64,000 nucleotides of DNA, taken from the NCBI GenBank assembly GCA_904399395.1, contig CAJFPJ010000014.1, positions 17,683 through 81,682 of the forward strand, read 5' to 3'. The position numbers and the translations under genes were made by a program. Under the pieces are notes generated by a model. That model ran no database searches, was not told the DNA's origin, and was given only the letters and a program-made list of their open reading frames with translations. The DNA comes from an uncultured Clostridia bacterium (GTDB taxonomy: Bacteria; Bacillota; Clostridia; Oscillospirales; Acutalibacteraceae). Within the stretch, counting starts at the first letter, position 1. Each line of letters starts with the position of its first letter. Below, piece by piece: positions 19,106 through 27,792 of the stretch.

Positions 19106-19279
19106 ATCGGAATGCCTCCTTTCTTTAGTTCTATATTTTTTAGTGCTCATATACCGGCATCATCGATAAAGATAGATTGAGTACGATCATTCTTTATAAA
19201 AACCGTACGTTACCTTTCTAAAAGGATTGTAAACAAGGCCATTGCTGAATAAAGGTTTCTATCTTAGTTTTAGCTGCGA

Positions 19280-19319
19280 AAAGGGCCTTTGACTGCAACT
19301 AAGCAGCCAAAGGCCCTTT
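19280..19319 (-). terminator. Terminator after ftsH
   Basis: A 12-bp stem (AAAGGGCCTTTG) with an inner CTGC/GCAG pairing forms one long hairpin about 40 bases after the ftsH stop. The T-run is short on both strands. Confidence 0.75.
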
Positions 19320-19359
19320 ACCATTTTATTTTCTCTTTTGGCCGCATCCCAAAATGCAT

Positions 19360-21231
19360 TTATTCATCAAGCAGCTTCATGAATTCTTCCCCGGTAATAG
19401 TCTCCTTTTCCAAAAGATAGGCAGCCAACCGGTGAAGCTGGGACTCATTTTCCCGAAGAATTCTCTTAGCCTTCTCATGGGCTTCTTTCACCACTTCTAT
19501 CACACGTTCGTCGATCTTGGAAGCCGTTTCAGCAGCACAGGCCAAAGAGGTATCTCCGCCCAGATACTGGTTTTGAATCGTTTCCAAAGTCACCATGTCG
19601 AATTCATCCGTCATACCATAGCGGGTAATCATGGCCCTAGCAAGCTTGGTAGCCTGTTCTATATCATTAGAGGCACCGGTAGTCATATTATCCTCTCCGA
19701 AGATCAGCTCTTCAGCGCTGCGGCCTCCAGTGAGAGTAGCGATTTTATTGAGAATCTCCGTGCGGCTCATAAGCATGTGTTCGCCTTCATCCACTTGCAT
19801 GGTATAGCCCAAAGCTCCAGAGGTTCGGGGAACAATGGTAATTTTGGTAACAGGAGCGGAATGGGACTGCCGGGCCGCTACAAGAGCATGGCCGATTTCG
19901 TGATATGCCACGATCTTCTTTTCTGTATCCGATACAACAGCATTCTTCCTTTGAGCGCCGGCAATAACTGTTTCTACGCTTTCTTCCAAGTCCTCTTGAA
20001 TAACTGCCTTCCGCCCCTCTCGAACAGCGCGGAGAGCTGCCTCGTTGATAATGTTTGCCAGCTCTGCACCAGAGGCTCCTGCGGTAGCCCGAGCGATCAC
20101 ATCCCAGTTGATATCCGGTCCTATCTTTATATCCTTCGCATGCACCAGCAGGATATCTCTGCGGCCCTGCAGGTCCGGAAGTTCCACAGGCACACGGCGG
20201 TCAAACCTGCCGGGCCGCAGAAGGGCGGGATCCAAACTTTCCGGCCGGTTGGTAGCCGCCAGAAGAACTACGCCCTTCTTCCCGTCGAAACCATCCATTT
20301 CGGCCAGCAGCTGATTCAAAGTCTGCTCACGCTCATCATTTCCGCCCATGCCTGCACCTGTATTCCGTTTTTGGCCAATGGCGTCGATTTCATCAATAAA
20401 TACTATGCAGGGAGCTTTTTCATTGGCCTGCTTGAACAGATCTCTTACTTTAGCAGCACCCATACCCACGAACATTTCTACAAACTCACTGCCAGAAATA
20501 GAAAAGAAGGGAACCCTCGCCTCCCCGGCGACTGCTTTTGCCAGAAGAGTTTTACCAGTCCCAGGAGGTCCTACCAACAAGATACCCTTGGGCAGTTTTG
20601 CGCCAATAGCCGCATATTTTTTCGGATCATGGAGGAAATCTACTACCTCCATAAGTGAACTCTTGGCCTCTTCCTGGCCGGCTACATTTTCAAATGTAAC
20701 ACCCGTTTTCGCATCTGCCACATAGATCTTAGCGCCGGATTTACCAAAGGAAAGCGCATTGTCCATTCCGCCTGGGAGCTGATTCTGCATCCTTTTACGC
20801 ATAAATCGATAAAATATCTCTCCGATCAGGAAGAAGAACAGCATTGGCAGCACCCATGTAAGAATCAAGCTCATAAGAGGGCTTGCCTGCGTGGGGATAG
20901 CTGCAGAAAATTGAATATCGGGGTGCTCCCGCAGCTGCTGCAAAAGCCGCTGACCATCATCAGGCCAGATACCGGTTTTATAGAGCTGATCCCCCCCTTT
21001 TCCTCCAACAAACACGAATTCACCGGAGGATTCATCATACGCTACTTCTTTGACCTCATCTGCGTCAATCATGTCGAGGAATTCATCATATCCCACCTCA
21101 ACCACAGATCGCCTGAGCATAGAAGGGAATACTAAGGCATTCAAAAGCATAATCACCAACATGGCAATTACGGCATAAAAGATAAATGGCTTTTTAGAAG
21201 GGGTACGCTTATTGTCTACAACTTCATGCAT
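19360..21231 (-). CDS. ftsH: ATP-dependent zinc metalloprotease FtsH
   Basis: FtsH is a hexameric membrane protease that degrades misassembled membrane proteins and some regulators. The 623-residue product has two membrane segments (about 14-36 and 119-141) around a small outside domain, an AAA module with Walker A GPPGTGKT (221-228), Walker B FIDEID (279-284) and arginine-finger region RPGRFDRR, and the protease site HEIGH (H444, E445, H448). I chose the second ATG (21231), because AAGGAGG lies exactly nine bases before it. The start overlaps the MATE stop by eight bases, implying translational coupling. HEIGH instead of the commoner HEAGH hints at a paralogue rather than the housekeeping copy, but I cannot see another copy here. 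Confidence 0.93.
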   Translation of the reverse strand: MHEVVDNKRTPSKKPFIFYAVIAMLVIMLLNALVFPSMLRRSVVEVGYDEFLDMIDADEVKEVAYDESSGEFVFVGGKGGDQLYKTGIWPDDGQRLLQQLREHPDIQFSAAIPTQASPLMSLILTWVLPMLFFFLIGEIFYRFMRKRMQNQLPGGMDNALSFGKSGAKIYVADAKTGVTFENVAGQEEAKSSLMEVVDFLHDPKKYAAIGAKLPKGILLVGPPGTGKTLLAKAVAGEARVPFFSISGSEFVEMFVGMGAAKVRDLFKQANEKAPCIVFIDEIDAIGQKRNTGAGMGGNDEREQTLNQLLAEMDGFDGKKGVVLLAATNRPESLDPALLRPGRFDRRVPVELPDLQGRRDILLVHAKDIKIGPDINWDVIARATAGASGAELANIINEAALRAVREGRKAVIQEDLEESVETVIAGAQRKNAVVSDTEKKIVAYHEIGHALVAARQSHSAPVTKITIVPRTSGALGYTMQVDEGEHMLMSRTEILNKIATLTGGRSAEELIFGEDNMTTGASNDIEQATKLARAMITRYGMTDEFDMVTLETIQNQYLGGDTSLACAAETASKIDERVIEVVKEAHEKAKRILRENESQLHRLAAYLLEKETITGEEFMKLLDE

Positions 21232-22633
21232 GGGCCTCATCCTCCTTATTTTTCATATTGTCGCCGGTTGTATCCGTTATTTGCCTCAGTGCCTTCTTAA
21301 ACTGGAATGCAAACAGAATCGCCGTAAAGGTAACAGCCAGAAAATCCGCTACAGGCTCCGCCATATAGACAGCCATCGTCTTATTGGCTGTAAAAATCTG
21401 AGGAAGAATATAAATCAACGGGATCAAGAGAATAAATTTGCGCATAACAGCCACCAGAATAGAGGCCTTCGCATTCCCCAGAGAGGTAAACGTCATCTGG
21501 CATGCCATCTGGATTCCAAACAGCAGCAGGCAGGCCATATACACCCGCAAAGCCGTTTTTGTAAACTCTAGCAGCTCCGCATCTGCCGTAAACATGGCCG
21601 CAAAGGCCTGCGGAAAAATCATAACCAAAAGCCACAATAGAGTGGAGTAGACCAAGCTTGCCTTAAGCAAGAGCTTAAAGGCCGCCTTCACCCGCTCCGG
21701 ATTATGAGCCCCATAATTGTAACTGATAATAGGCTGGGCACCCTGCCCCAAACCCTGAAGCGGCAGCATGGCAAACTGCATCACGCTGGTAAGAATAGTC
21801 ATAGCACCCACGGCAAGATCCTGCCCATAACGGAGCAGGGAAGAATTAAAGCAGATAGAAATAACACTTTCACTGGCCTGCATAATAAAGCTGGAAAGGC
21901 CAAGTGCAAAGCTGGGGAACAGAATGTTTTTTTCCAGCTTCATATATTTGAAGCGAAGCCGCAGATGAGTTTTTTTACCAAATAGGAACGAAAGCACCCA
22001 CACACAGGACATTGCCTGGGAAAGAATCGTCGCCAACGCTGCACCCTGAACACCCATGCCAAAAGCGAAAATGAAAACAGGATCCAGAATGATATTAGCC
22101 ACTGCCCCAATCAGAACAGACAGCATGCCTGTTTTGGCAAAACCTTGCGCGGTAATAAACGCATTCATTCCAAGGGTTATCTGCACAAAAATCGTCCCTA
22201 TGGCGTAAATGTTCATATAATCGACGCCGTATTCGATAGTATTCTGGCTGGCGCCAAAAGCCATGAGGAAATCTCGGTTCCAAATAAGGAGAACAGCAGT
22301 AAGAATAACAGAAATACCGATCTGGGTTGTAAAACAGTTACCCAACGTCTTCTCTGCAGAAACATGATCCCCCTGGCCCATAAAAATCGAAGCTCTGGGC
22401 CCGCCTCCATATCCTGTAAAAGCTGCAAAAGCGGTGACGATCATAATCAGTGGCATACAAACGCCTACGCCCGTGAGAGCCAGAGCTCCTACTTCAGGAA
22501 TATGGCCTATATAGATTCGGTCTACAATATTATACAGCATATTGATGACCTGAGCCGCTACCGTGGGAAGAGCCAGCTTCAGAAGAAGCTTTCCCACCGG
22601 TTCTTTTTCCAAGAAATCCTTTTCTTCGTTCAT
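21224..22633 (-). CDS. MATE-family efflux transporter
   Basis: This 469-residue membrane protein has twelve hydrophobic segments in two related halves, as expected for the multidrug and toxin extrusion family (NorM/DinF-like). It probably exports cationic drugs or metabolites in exchange for sodium or protons. Signature stretches LALPTVAAQVINMLYNIVD and PLQGLGQGAQPIISYN match the family. It starts inside the last codons of the MarR gene (four-base overlap) and ends inside ftsH. The substrate cannot be predicted from sequence. Confidence 0.92.
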   Translation of the reverse strand: MNEEKDFLEKEPVGKLLLKLALPTVAAQVINMLYNIVDRIYIGHIPEVGALALTGVGVCMPLIMIVTAFAAFTGYGGGPRASIFMGQGDHVSAEKTLGNCFTTQIGISVILTAVLLIWNRDFLMAFGASQNTIEYGVDYMNIYAIGTIFVQITLGMNAFITAQGFAKTGMLSVLIGAVANIILDPVFIFAFGMGVQGAALATILSQAMSCVWVLSFLFGKKTHLRLRFKYMKLEKNILFPSFALGLSSFIMQASESVISICFNSSLLRYGQDLAVGAMTILTSVMQFAMLPLQGLGQGAQPIISYNYGAHNPERVKAAFKLLLKASLVYSTLLWLLVMIFPQAFAAMFTADAELLEFTKTALRVYMACLLLFGIQMACQMTFTSLGNAKASILVAVMRKFILLIPLIYILPQIFTANKTMAVYMAEPVADFLAVTFTAILFAFQFKKALRQITDTTGDNMKNKEDEAHA

Positions 22634-23079
22634 TGCATCTCTCTCCTAATCATGGCATTCTTGGTGTTTTCTGAGATCCGATCTTCCACACGATGGAAAA
22701 GCTCCCTTTCTTCATCGGAGAGCCCTTCAAAGACTTCCTTTTGAAACTGATTAAGGAGACGGTCCATTGATTCTATGATCGGTTCTGCTGAAGGCTGCAA
22801 AAAAAGGTGGATTCTTCTTCTATCCGCTGTATCCTGCTTCCGTTCCAGCAAGGATTTTTGAATCAGGCTCTCCACCGCCTGAGACACATTCCCTTTTGAA
22901 ACCATGCGGATCTCTACAATATCTGCAGCTGTATCCTTCCCCGGATTATTATGTAGAAAGCTAATGATCGTAGCTTCAATCAGGGTCAGTCCATATTGCT
23001 CACAAATTTCCTTGAGCATATATTCATGCAGTTTGATGATCCGCCTGATATTTACCAAAAAAACCGTCGTGCGGTTCAT
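22630..23079 (-). CDS. MarR-family transcriptional regulator
   Basis: This is a 149-residue winged-helix regulator. The HTH region spans about 45-95 (TLIEATIISFLHN, then MVSKGNVSQAVESLIQKSLL), with a basic wing at QDTADRRRIHLFL and dimer helices at both ends. It most likely represses its own operon (marR-MATE-ftsH) and releases DNA when it binds a small phenolic or drug-like ligand. An AAAGGAG lies about eight bases before the ATG. A palindromic operator (23121-23136) sits between promoter and gene. Confidence 0.9.
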   Translation of the reverse strand: MNRTTVFLVNIRRIIKLHEYMLKEICEQYGLTLIEATIISFLHNNPGKDTAADIVEIRMVSKGNVSQAVESLIQKSLLERKQDTADRRRIHLFLQPSAEPIIESMDRLLNQFQKEVFEGLSDEERELFHRVEDRISENTKNAMIRREMQ

Positions 23080-23120
23080 ATGTGTGCTCCTTTCTAAAAA
23101 TATTCGATTATAAAAAAAAC

Positions 23121-23136
23121 AGTTCTAAATAGAACT
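23121..23136. promoter_or_regulatory. Palindromic operator of the marR-MATE-ftsH operon
   Basis: AGTTCTA and TAGAACT are perfect inverted arms with two bases between them. They lie about 15 bases downstream of the -10, where a bound MarR dimer would block transcription. Confidence 0.65.
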
Positions 23137-23150
23137 TATTTCCATATTTC

Positions 23151-23178
23151 ATTATATGCTGATACCAGCTCGTGTCAA
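23151..23178 (-). promoter_or_regulatory. marR-MATE-ftsH promoter
   Basis: A perfect TTGACA (23178-23173) and a perfect TATAAT (23156-23151) are 16 bases apart. This is one of the strongest promoters in the window and suggests high output when derepressed. Confidence 0.85.
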
Positions 23179-23330
23179 GGAAAATCCATATTAATTAACA
23201 AAAGATTTATACTTTTTTCCTTTTTGCATTACCGCTAGAACTCCGCGTAGGTAGTTTTTCTTTATCTTGCCAGACGCAACTGACCTTAACATAAATTGTC
23301 AGGTAGGAATGGTAGAATTCCCTGTAAAAA

Positions 23331-23340
23331 TTGCTATACT
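23331..23340 (+). promoter_or_regulatory. Extended -10 promoter of the XRE-AbrB gene
   Basis: TTGCTATACT is an extended -10 about 25 bases before the ATG. The -35 region is poor, as is usual for this promoter type. Confidence 0.5.
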
Positions 23341-23363
23341 TTTCTCTAGGAGGTAGGGAAAAT

Positions 23364-23843
23364 ATGAATATACATAAAAACAGCATTTCTCAAAATTTAT
23401 CCACTCTGCGTCAGTATCACGCATATTCTCAGGAAGGAGTAGCCGAAAAAATCGGCGTTTCACGTCAGGCCGTTTCAAAATGGGAATCTGGAGAAAGCCT
23501 GCCGGACATAATGAATCTGGATGCTCTCGCCAGCCTTTATGACGTTTCAATAGATGACCTCATTCATTTTGATCAGCAAAAAGAAAAAACTGCGATTCCT
23601 CCTAAAGGAAAGCATCTGTTCGGCACCGTTAAGGTAGGGGAACGAGGACAGATCGTCCTTCCCAAAAAAGCCAGAGAGATTTTCGACATCCAACCGGGCG
23701 ACTTACTGGTTGTGCTTGGAGATGAAGAGCCCGAAAGGGCCGGAATCGCCCTAGTCACCGAAAAAAACTTTTTGCATACTCTGCAGTTCCTGCAAAACGC
23801 TATTCGTCCCCCAGAAGACACACATGACGAAAAAGAGGTGTAG
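23364..23843 (+). CDS. Fused XRE-type HTH and AbrB-like regulator
   Basis: The 159-residue product joins an N-terminal XRE helix-turn-helix (about 10-65, with the recognition segment VSRQAVSKWESG) to a C-terminal AbrB/SpoVT/MazE-like swapped-hairpin domain (about 83-130, VKVGERGQIVLPKKAREIF). Two DNA-binding folds in one small protein suggest that it contacts two half-sites or forms larger oligomers. The ATG at 23364 has AGGAGG nine or so bases upstream; an earlier in-frame start is inside the promoter. Its stop lies just before the ABC ATPase start, whose binding site overlaps the stop. It therefore likely controls that exporter. Confidence 0.88.
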   Translation: MNIHKNSISQNLSTLRQYHAYSQEGVAEKIGVSRQAVSKWESGESLPDIMNLDALASLYDVSIDDLIHFDQQKEKTAIPPKGKHLFGTVKVGERGQIVLPKKAREIFDIQPGDLLVVLGDEEPERAGIALVTEKNFLHTLQFLQNAIRPPEDTHDEKEV

Positions 23844-23847
23844 CGCT

Positions 23848-24624
23848 ATGAATGAAGAAAACATTCGCAACAATCTTCTGACTGTTAAGAATCTTACAAA
23901 ATCCTACCCCGATTTTCTCCTGAAGGACGTATCTTTTGCTCTGAGGCCAGGCCGTATTATGGGTCTGATTGGAAAAAACGGAGCCGGAAAAAGTACAACC
24001 CTTAAAGCTATGCTTAACATGATCCAACCTGATGGGGACAGCGTCTATATTCTCGGCCTGGATTTTTACCAAAATGAAAAAAAGCTTAAACAGCAAATCG
24101 GTGTTGTTTTTGGAGGCATCGACTTCTACCCCATGAAAAGTCTTTCTTCCATTACCGATGTGACACGCCGCTTCTACCCTTCCTGGGATGAAAAACGCTA
24201 TGAACACTACCTCAGTCTTTTCTCATTAGATGAGAAAAAGAAATATAAAGAGCTTTCCAATGGCATGAAAGTCAAATATCTTTTAGCTGTAGCCCTATCC
24301 CACAATGCAAGACTGTTGATTTTAGACGAACCCACAAGCGGACTGGATCCTGTATCCAGAGACGAACTGCTTCATATTTTCCGGAAGATCGTAGCCGAGG
24401 AGAAACGGGGAATCCTCTTTTCCACCCACATCACTTCCGATCTGGATCGGTGTGCAGACGACATTACATATATTCGAAACGGCTCAGTCTTAAAAAGCGC
24501 CGATAAGGAAACATTTTTGCATTCCTTCAGCCATTTGCAGGCAAATGAAGACTCGGCGCCTCTGACTCTAGAAGAAATTATGCTGCGCACAGAAAGAAGG
24601 TCTTTTGATGAAATTACTCTATAA
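23848..24624 (+). CDS. ABC transporter ATP-binding protein
   Basis: This 258-residue ATPase powers the membrane protein encoded directly downstream. Walker A is GKNGAGKST (42-50), the signature region is LSNGMKVKYL (shortened from LSGGQ), and Walker B is LLILDEPTSGLD. It resembles YtrB/BcrA-type exporter ATPases regulated by GntR or HTH regulators. The ATG at 23848 has GAGGTG upstream that overlaps the regulator's stop. An earlier start at 23824 would overlap the regulator more and lacks a site. Possible substrates are peptide antibiotics or lipids. Confidence 0.9.
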   Translation: MNEENIRNNLLTVKNLTKSYPDFLLKDVSFALRPGRIMGLIGKNGAGKSTTLKAMLNMIQPDGDSVYILGLDFYQNEKKLKQQIGVVFGGIDFYPMKSLSSITDVTRRFYPSWDEKRYEHYLSLFSLDEKKKYKELSNGMKVKYLLAVALSHNARLLILDEPTSGLDPVSRDELLHIFRKIVAEEKRGILFSTHITSDLDRCADDITYIRNGSVLKSADKETFLHSFSHLQANEDSAPLTLEEIMLRTERRSFDEITL

Positions 24625-25246
24625 AGAATTATCTTTGGCCGCTCATCCCTCTCTCTATGCGTTTATGCTGTTGGGCTGTCTGGTAATCATTCCCGTATAT
24701 CCATATACAGTCATTTTTATGTTTGGCTGCCTTGCTCCCTTTATTACCTTTATGTTTGCCAGGGAAAACAACGATGCCTGGTATACGGCCACCCTGCCTA
24801 TACAAAAAAAGGAAATTGTGCTGGCTAAATGCCTGCTGCTTACCGTTGTCCAACTCGGGCAATTATTGCTCTCTCTCCCTTTTGCTATTCTGCGCAACAC
24901 TCTTACCATCGAAAACAATCCTGTGGGTATGGACGCCACTGCTGCTTGGTACGGTTTTGGCCTGATAATTTTCTCTGTTTTTAATTTGGTTTTCCTTCCC
25001 GCCTACTATACGTCCGGTTATAAAGCTGGAGTATCCTTTCTATCAGCCATGCTACCGGTCATTCTTTTCATGGCGGCGGTAGAAATCCTCGTGCATTTCC
25101 CGATTTTTTACTGGATGGACAGCACCTCACCTGAAGATCTCTTACGTCAGCTTCCCATACTCTTTTTGGGCCTGTTCCTCTACGTTGTTTCCATGGCTGC
25201 ATCCTACCGTATTGCTGCCCACCGTTTTGAGAAAGTCAATCTTTGA
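24608..25246 (+). CDS. ABC-2 type transporter membrane protein
   Basis: The 212-residue product has about six hydrophobic segments and resembles the small ABC-2 permeases (PF13346 type) found beside YtrB/BcrA-like ATPases. It overlaps the end of the ATPase gene by 17 bases, with GAAGG just upstream of the ATG at 24608. Together with the ATPase and the XRE-AbrB regulator it forms a three-gene export module. The substrate is unknown. Confidence 0.82.
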   Translation: MKLLYKELSLAAHPSLYAFMLLGCLVIIPVYPYTVIFMFGCLAPFITFMFARENNDAWYTATLPIQKKEIVLAKCLLLTVVQLGQLLLSLPFAILRNTLTIENNPVGMDATAAWYGFGLIIFSVFNLVFLPAYYTSGYKAGVSFLSAMLPVILFMAAVEILVHFPIFYWMDSTSPEDLLRQLPILFLGLFLYVVSMAASYRIAAHRFEKVNL

Positions 25247-25255
25247 TTCTCTCAA

Positions 25256-25292
25256 AAAAGAGTCCTGACACAAGCAGTGTCAGGACTCTTTT
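25256..25292. terminator. Bidirectional terminator between convergent ABC operons
   Basis: A 16-bp perfect stem (AAAAGAGTCCTGACAC) with a five-base loop has T-runs on both strands. It serves the plus-strand permease and probably also the minus-strand permease ending at 25360. Confidence 0.9.
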
Positions 25293-25359
25293 CGCTTCAA
25301 TTAATTGTTCCGTTTAAAACCCGGCTGTATTCCACCGCAATCTGCTTTTTTCCGAAGAC

Positions 25360-26943
25360 CTATGGTCGCAACCGAAAAGTTCTGGGGGCAAAAATATAAA
25401 TCAAAAAGCATGCAACAACACTATAAAGCACACAAAAAACTATACACAGCAGCCCAAAGAGCGGCGTGGGCATTTGCAGGCGCATCATAAAGAAACAAAC
25501 GAAATACGTGGCGGAAAGCGCGATCTGATAGGTTCCGCTCTTCATTTCAGTTCCTGCATTATAGGGCTGCAGCAAATAATACAGCACCAGATAATGAACG
25601 GAAAAGAACACGCTCATGCAGAGAATGGAGACAAACAGGATCCCATAATTTATGGGATCATCCGTCCCGCCCGAACAATACAGCAAAATGGAAAGCCCCG
25701 CTCCGATCACCAAAGCCGGCAACAAATTGATCTTCATAATTTCCCGCAGGCGGATCTGAAACAGCTTCAAAATATATCTGGGCTGTTTATAGAAAGAATA
25801 CGTCAAAAGACTGTGATCGCAGTTCATAAAAAGAGCCTTCGTAAAGCCCGTTCCCCTATTTACCGCATACATGATAAAAACAAAATACGGCAAGCTGGTC
25901 ATGAGCAGTTCATTGGTCTTTTCTCGGATATCCGGCAAAAAATAAAAGACAAGAAGGCACCCCACAACAATCAAAAGACAAATCAACGCAATCCGGCGGG
26001 AGGACTTCCATAAAATCTTCTGATGCCTCTTGATAAAGAGCTCGTTGAGATATTCAAATCCCTTTTTACGACTGGTAATGCCTGTATCCGTTGAGATAGT
26101 CTTCTGGCTCATTTTCTGTGAAAGTTCTGCGGCAGAATCCATTTGCTGCATGGAACGTGCCAATAACTGCTGATATATCTCTCGATACCGGGAAAATGTA
26201 TGGATCTTACAAGCTCCCAGCACTCCCACCGGGATCGCGGCTACCATAAAGGCCGCGCAAAATTGCCAAGGGAGAGCTATTCCGACAGCGGGCAGGCCGT
26301 AAGCAGCCCCTAAAAGCAGGAATACCGCCAGCCACAGAAATTTCCCCAGACGGTTTTCATTATATACCAGACCTCTGCGTTCATAATCCCAGAGAGAAGA
26401 TGCGGCCACAACGAGCTTCACGCCGGCAACCGAAAAAGGAAGCAAAAAGCAAAGCCACAGCGGAACGCCGTTTTTAAGCCCAAACAGAAGGGAAAATGGC
26501 AGAGAACCCACAACCAGTTTCAGCAGTGCATATCCGTAATTGACGAGAGTATGGGAACGTGCATCCATACGCATCAAGATTATAGCGTAGTATTTATCCC
26601 GGGAAGGATTGAAGAGGTTTGTATTCATAAAGGCGCCAATCACCGTGAGAAAGAGGAATATATGCAGGAACACATTTTGCGGTAGAAGGCCTATATCCAT
26701 ATACAGCGTTGCCATTCCCGCCACCATAGTGAGAAAATACAGAAATTTTCCTAAAAAAACGGAGATCACTTCCCACACTGCGGAAAGGATATTTGCAAAG
26801 ATTTTGCATCCGCGGACAGAATACAACTTCTCCGGAAAAAGTTTTTTTATAAGAGGAATCTGCTTCAGAGAATATAAAATGCTGTTGACCCTATATGTAT
26901 TTTTCAGAGAAAAGGATATTCGGAGCGTTTTATGCATGCTCAT
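25360..26943 (-). CDS. Large ABC transporter membrane protein
   Basis: This 527-residue protein has about 12 hydrophobic segments in two clusters, with a charged cytoplasmic middle (around IHTFSRYREIYQQLLA and after). It pairs with the ATPase encoded just upstream and overlaps its end by 14 bases. The ATG at 26943 has GGGAGG six bases before it; an ATG two codons later is also possible. Much longer upstream frames are extensions into the ATPase gene. I do not recognise a named family. It may be an antimicrobial peptide or lipid exporter. Confidence 0.78.
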   Translation of the reverse strand: MSMHKTLRISFSLKNTYRVNSILYSLKQIPLIKKLFPEKLYSVRGCKIFANILSAVWEVISVFLGKFLYFLTMVAGMATLYMDIGLLPQNVFLHIFLFLTVIGAFMNTNLFNPSRDKYYAIILMRMDARSHTLVNYGYALLKLVVGSLPFSLLFGLKNGVPLWLCFLLPFSVAGVKLVVAASSLWDYERRGLVYNENRLGKFLWLAVFLLLGAAYGLPAVGIALPWQFCAAFMVAAIPVGVLGACKIHTFSRYREIYQQLLARSMQQMDSAAELSQKMSQKTISTDTGITSRKKGFEYLNELFIKRHQKILWKSSRRIALICLLIVVGCLLVFYFLPDIREKTNELLMTSLPYFVFIMYAVNRGTGFTKALFMNCDHSLLTYSFYKQPRYILKLFQIRLREIMKINLLPALVIGAGLSILLYCSGGTDDPINYGILFVSILCMSVFFSVHYLVLYYLLQPYNAGTEMKSGTYQIALSATYFVCFFMMRLQMPTPLFGLLCIVFCVLYSVVACFLIYIFAPRTFRLRP

Positions 26944-27643
26944 AGCTTTCCTCCCGCAGAGCCTCAATAATTTTATCCCTGAATTCTCGGCTTCCCAGAT
27001 TGCTTTTATCCACAGCCTCCAACTCGCCATGGCTCAGAAGCACAATTTCATCACAGAGATCCAGCGCCAAATCCAAAATATGAGTGGAAAAAATGATAAC
27101 ACGCCCCTCTTTTTGGGAACGAAGAAGCTGTTTCATCTCTTCAGCCACTACTACATCCAAAGACGTAAGGGGCTCGTCCAGAAGAAGCACATTCGGCTTT
27201 GCTATAATGTTAATCAGCATCTGCATTTTGTTTTTCATACCGTGAGAATAGTCCTTCAGAAGCCGGTCCCGATCCTCCGGAGCGATACTAACCTTCTGAA
27301 AACATTCGTCTATATCCAAACTTTCCCCAATAGACTTTTCGTTGATATCTAAGAAAAATTTCAAAAATTCCCTGCCTGTGAGAAACTCGGGAACTACAGG
27401 AGTAGAGAGCACATACCCCACATCCTCCGGGTGCACATCTCTGTGCACACCGTCTTCCTCAAGCCAGAAACCGCCTCTGTCTGCTTTTATATCCCGGTTT
27501 AGGCAGTTGAAAAGAGTGGTCTTTCCCGCTCCGTTCCTACCCAGCAGACCGTATATCTTCCCGCTTTCAAAGGTAAAATCCACGTCTGCCAAAACTTGCT
27601 TTTTCTCGTAAGCTTTAGATAGATGCTCGATACAAAATTTCAT
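26930..27643 (-). CDS. ABC transporter ATP-binding protein
   Basis: This 237-residue ATPase has Walker A GRNGAGKTT, an unusual signature YSHGMKNKMQM in place of LSGGQ, and Walker B VLLLDEPLTSLD. It should drive the large permease encoded after it. The ATG at 27643 has AGGAAAGG upstream. The frame stays open another 57 codons upstream, but that part overlaps the GGDEF-EAL gene end and has no coding character. A TGGTAGAAT element near 27730 could be an extended -10 promoter. Confidence 0.88.
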   Translation of the reverse strand: MKFCIEHLSKAYEKKQVLADVDFTFESGKIYGLLGRNGAGKTTLFNCLNRDIKADRGGFWLEEDGVHRDVHPEDVGYVLSTPVVPEFLTGREFLKFFLDINEKSIGESLDIDECFQKVSIAPEDRDRLLKDYSHGMKNKMQMLINIIAKPNVLLLDEPLTSLDVVVAEEMKQLLRSQKEGRVIIFSTHILDLALDLCDEIVLLSHGELEAVDKSNLGSREFRDKIIEALREESYEHA

Positions 27644-27792
27644 AAATACCTTTCCTGCCTTACTTTTTCTTTGTCTCTGCCGCCCGCGGTATTTGTCTGC
27701 TATATTGGCATATGGGAGAATCCCTATTCTACCAAAATCACACAGAAACCTTCTCATCCGAAAACCGGAAGCATTTTTCAAAGCCCTTTTTT

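Noticed and set aside
19354..20658. 434-codon plus-strand open frame
   Set aside because: It is antisense to ftsH along its whole length. The opposite strand has all FtsH motifs, and the plus frame has no family pattern or ribosome binding site.
26943..27030. N-terminal extension of the large permease into the ATPase gene
   Set aside because: The extra 29 codons overlap the ATPase in another frame. The ATG at 26943 has a proper GGGAGG.
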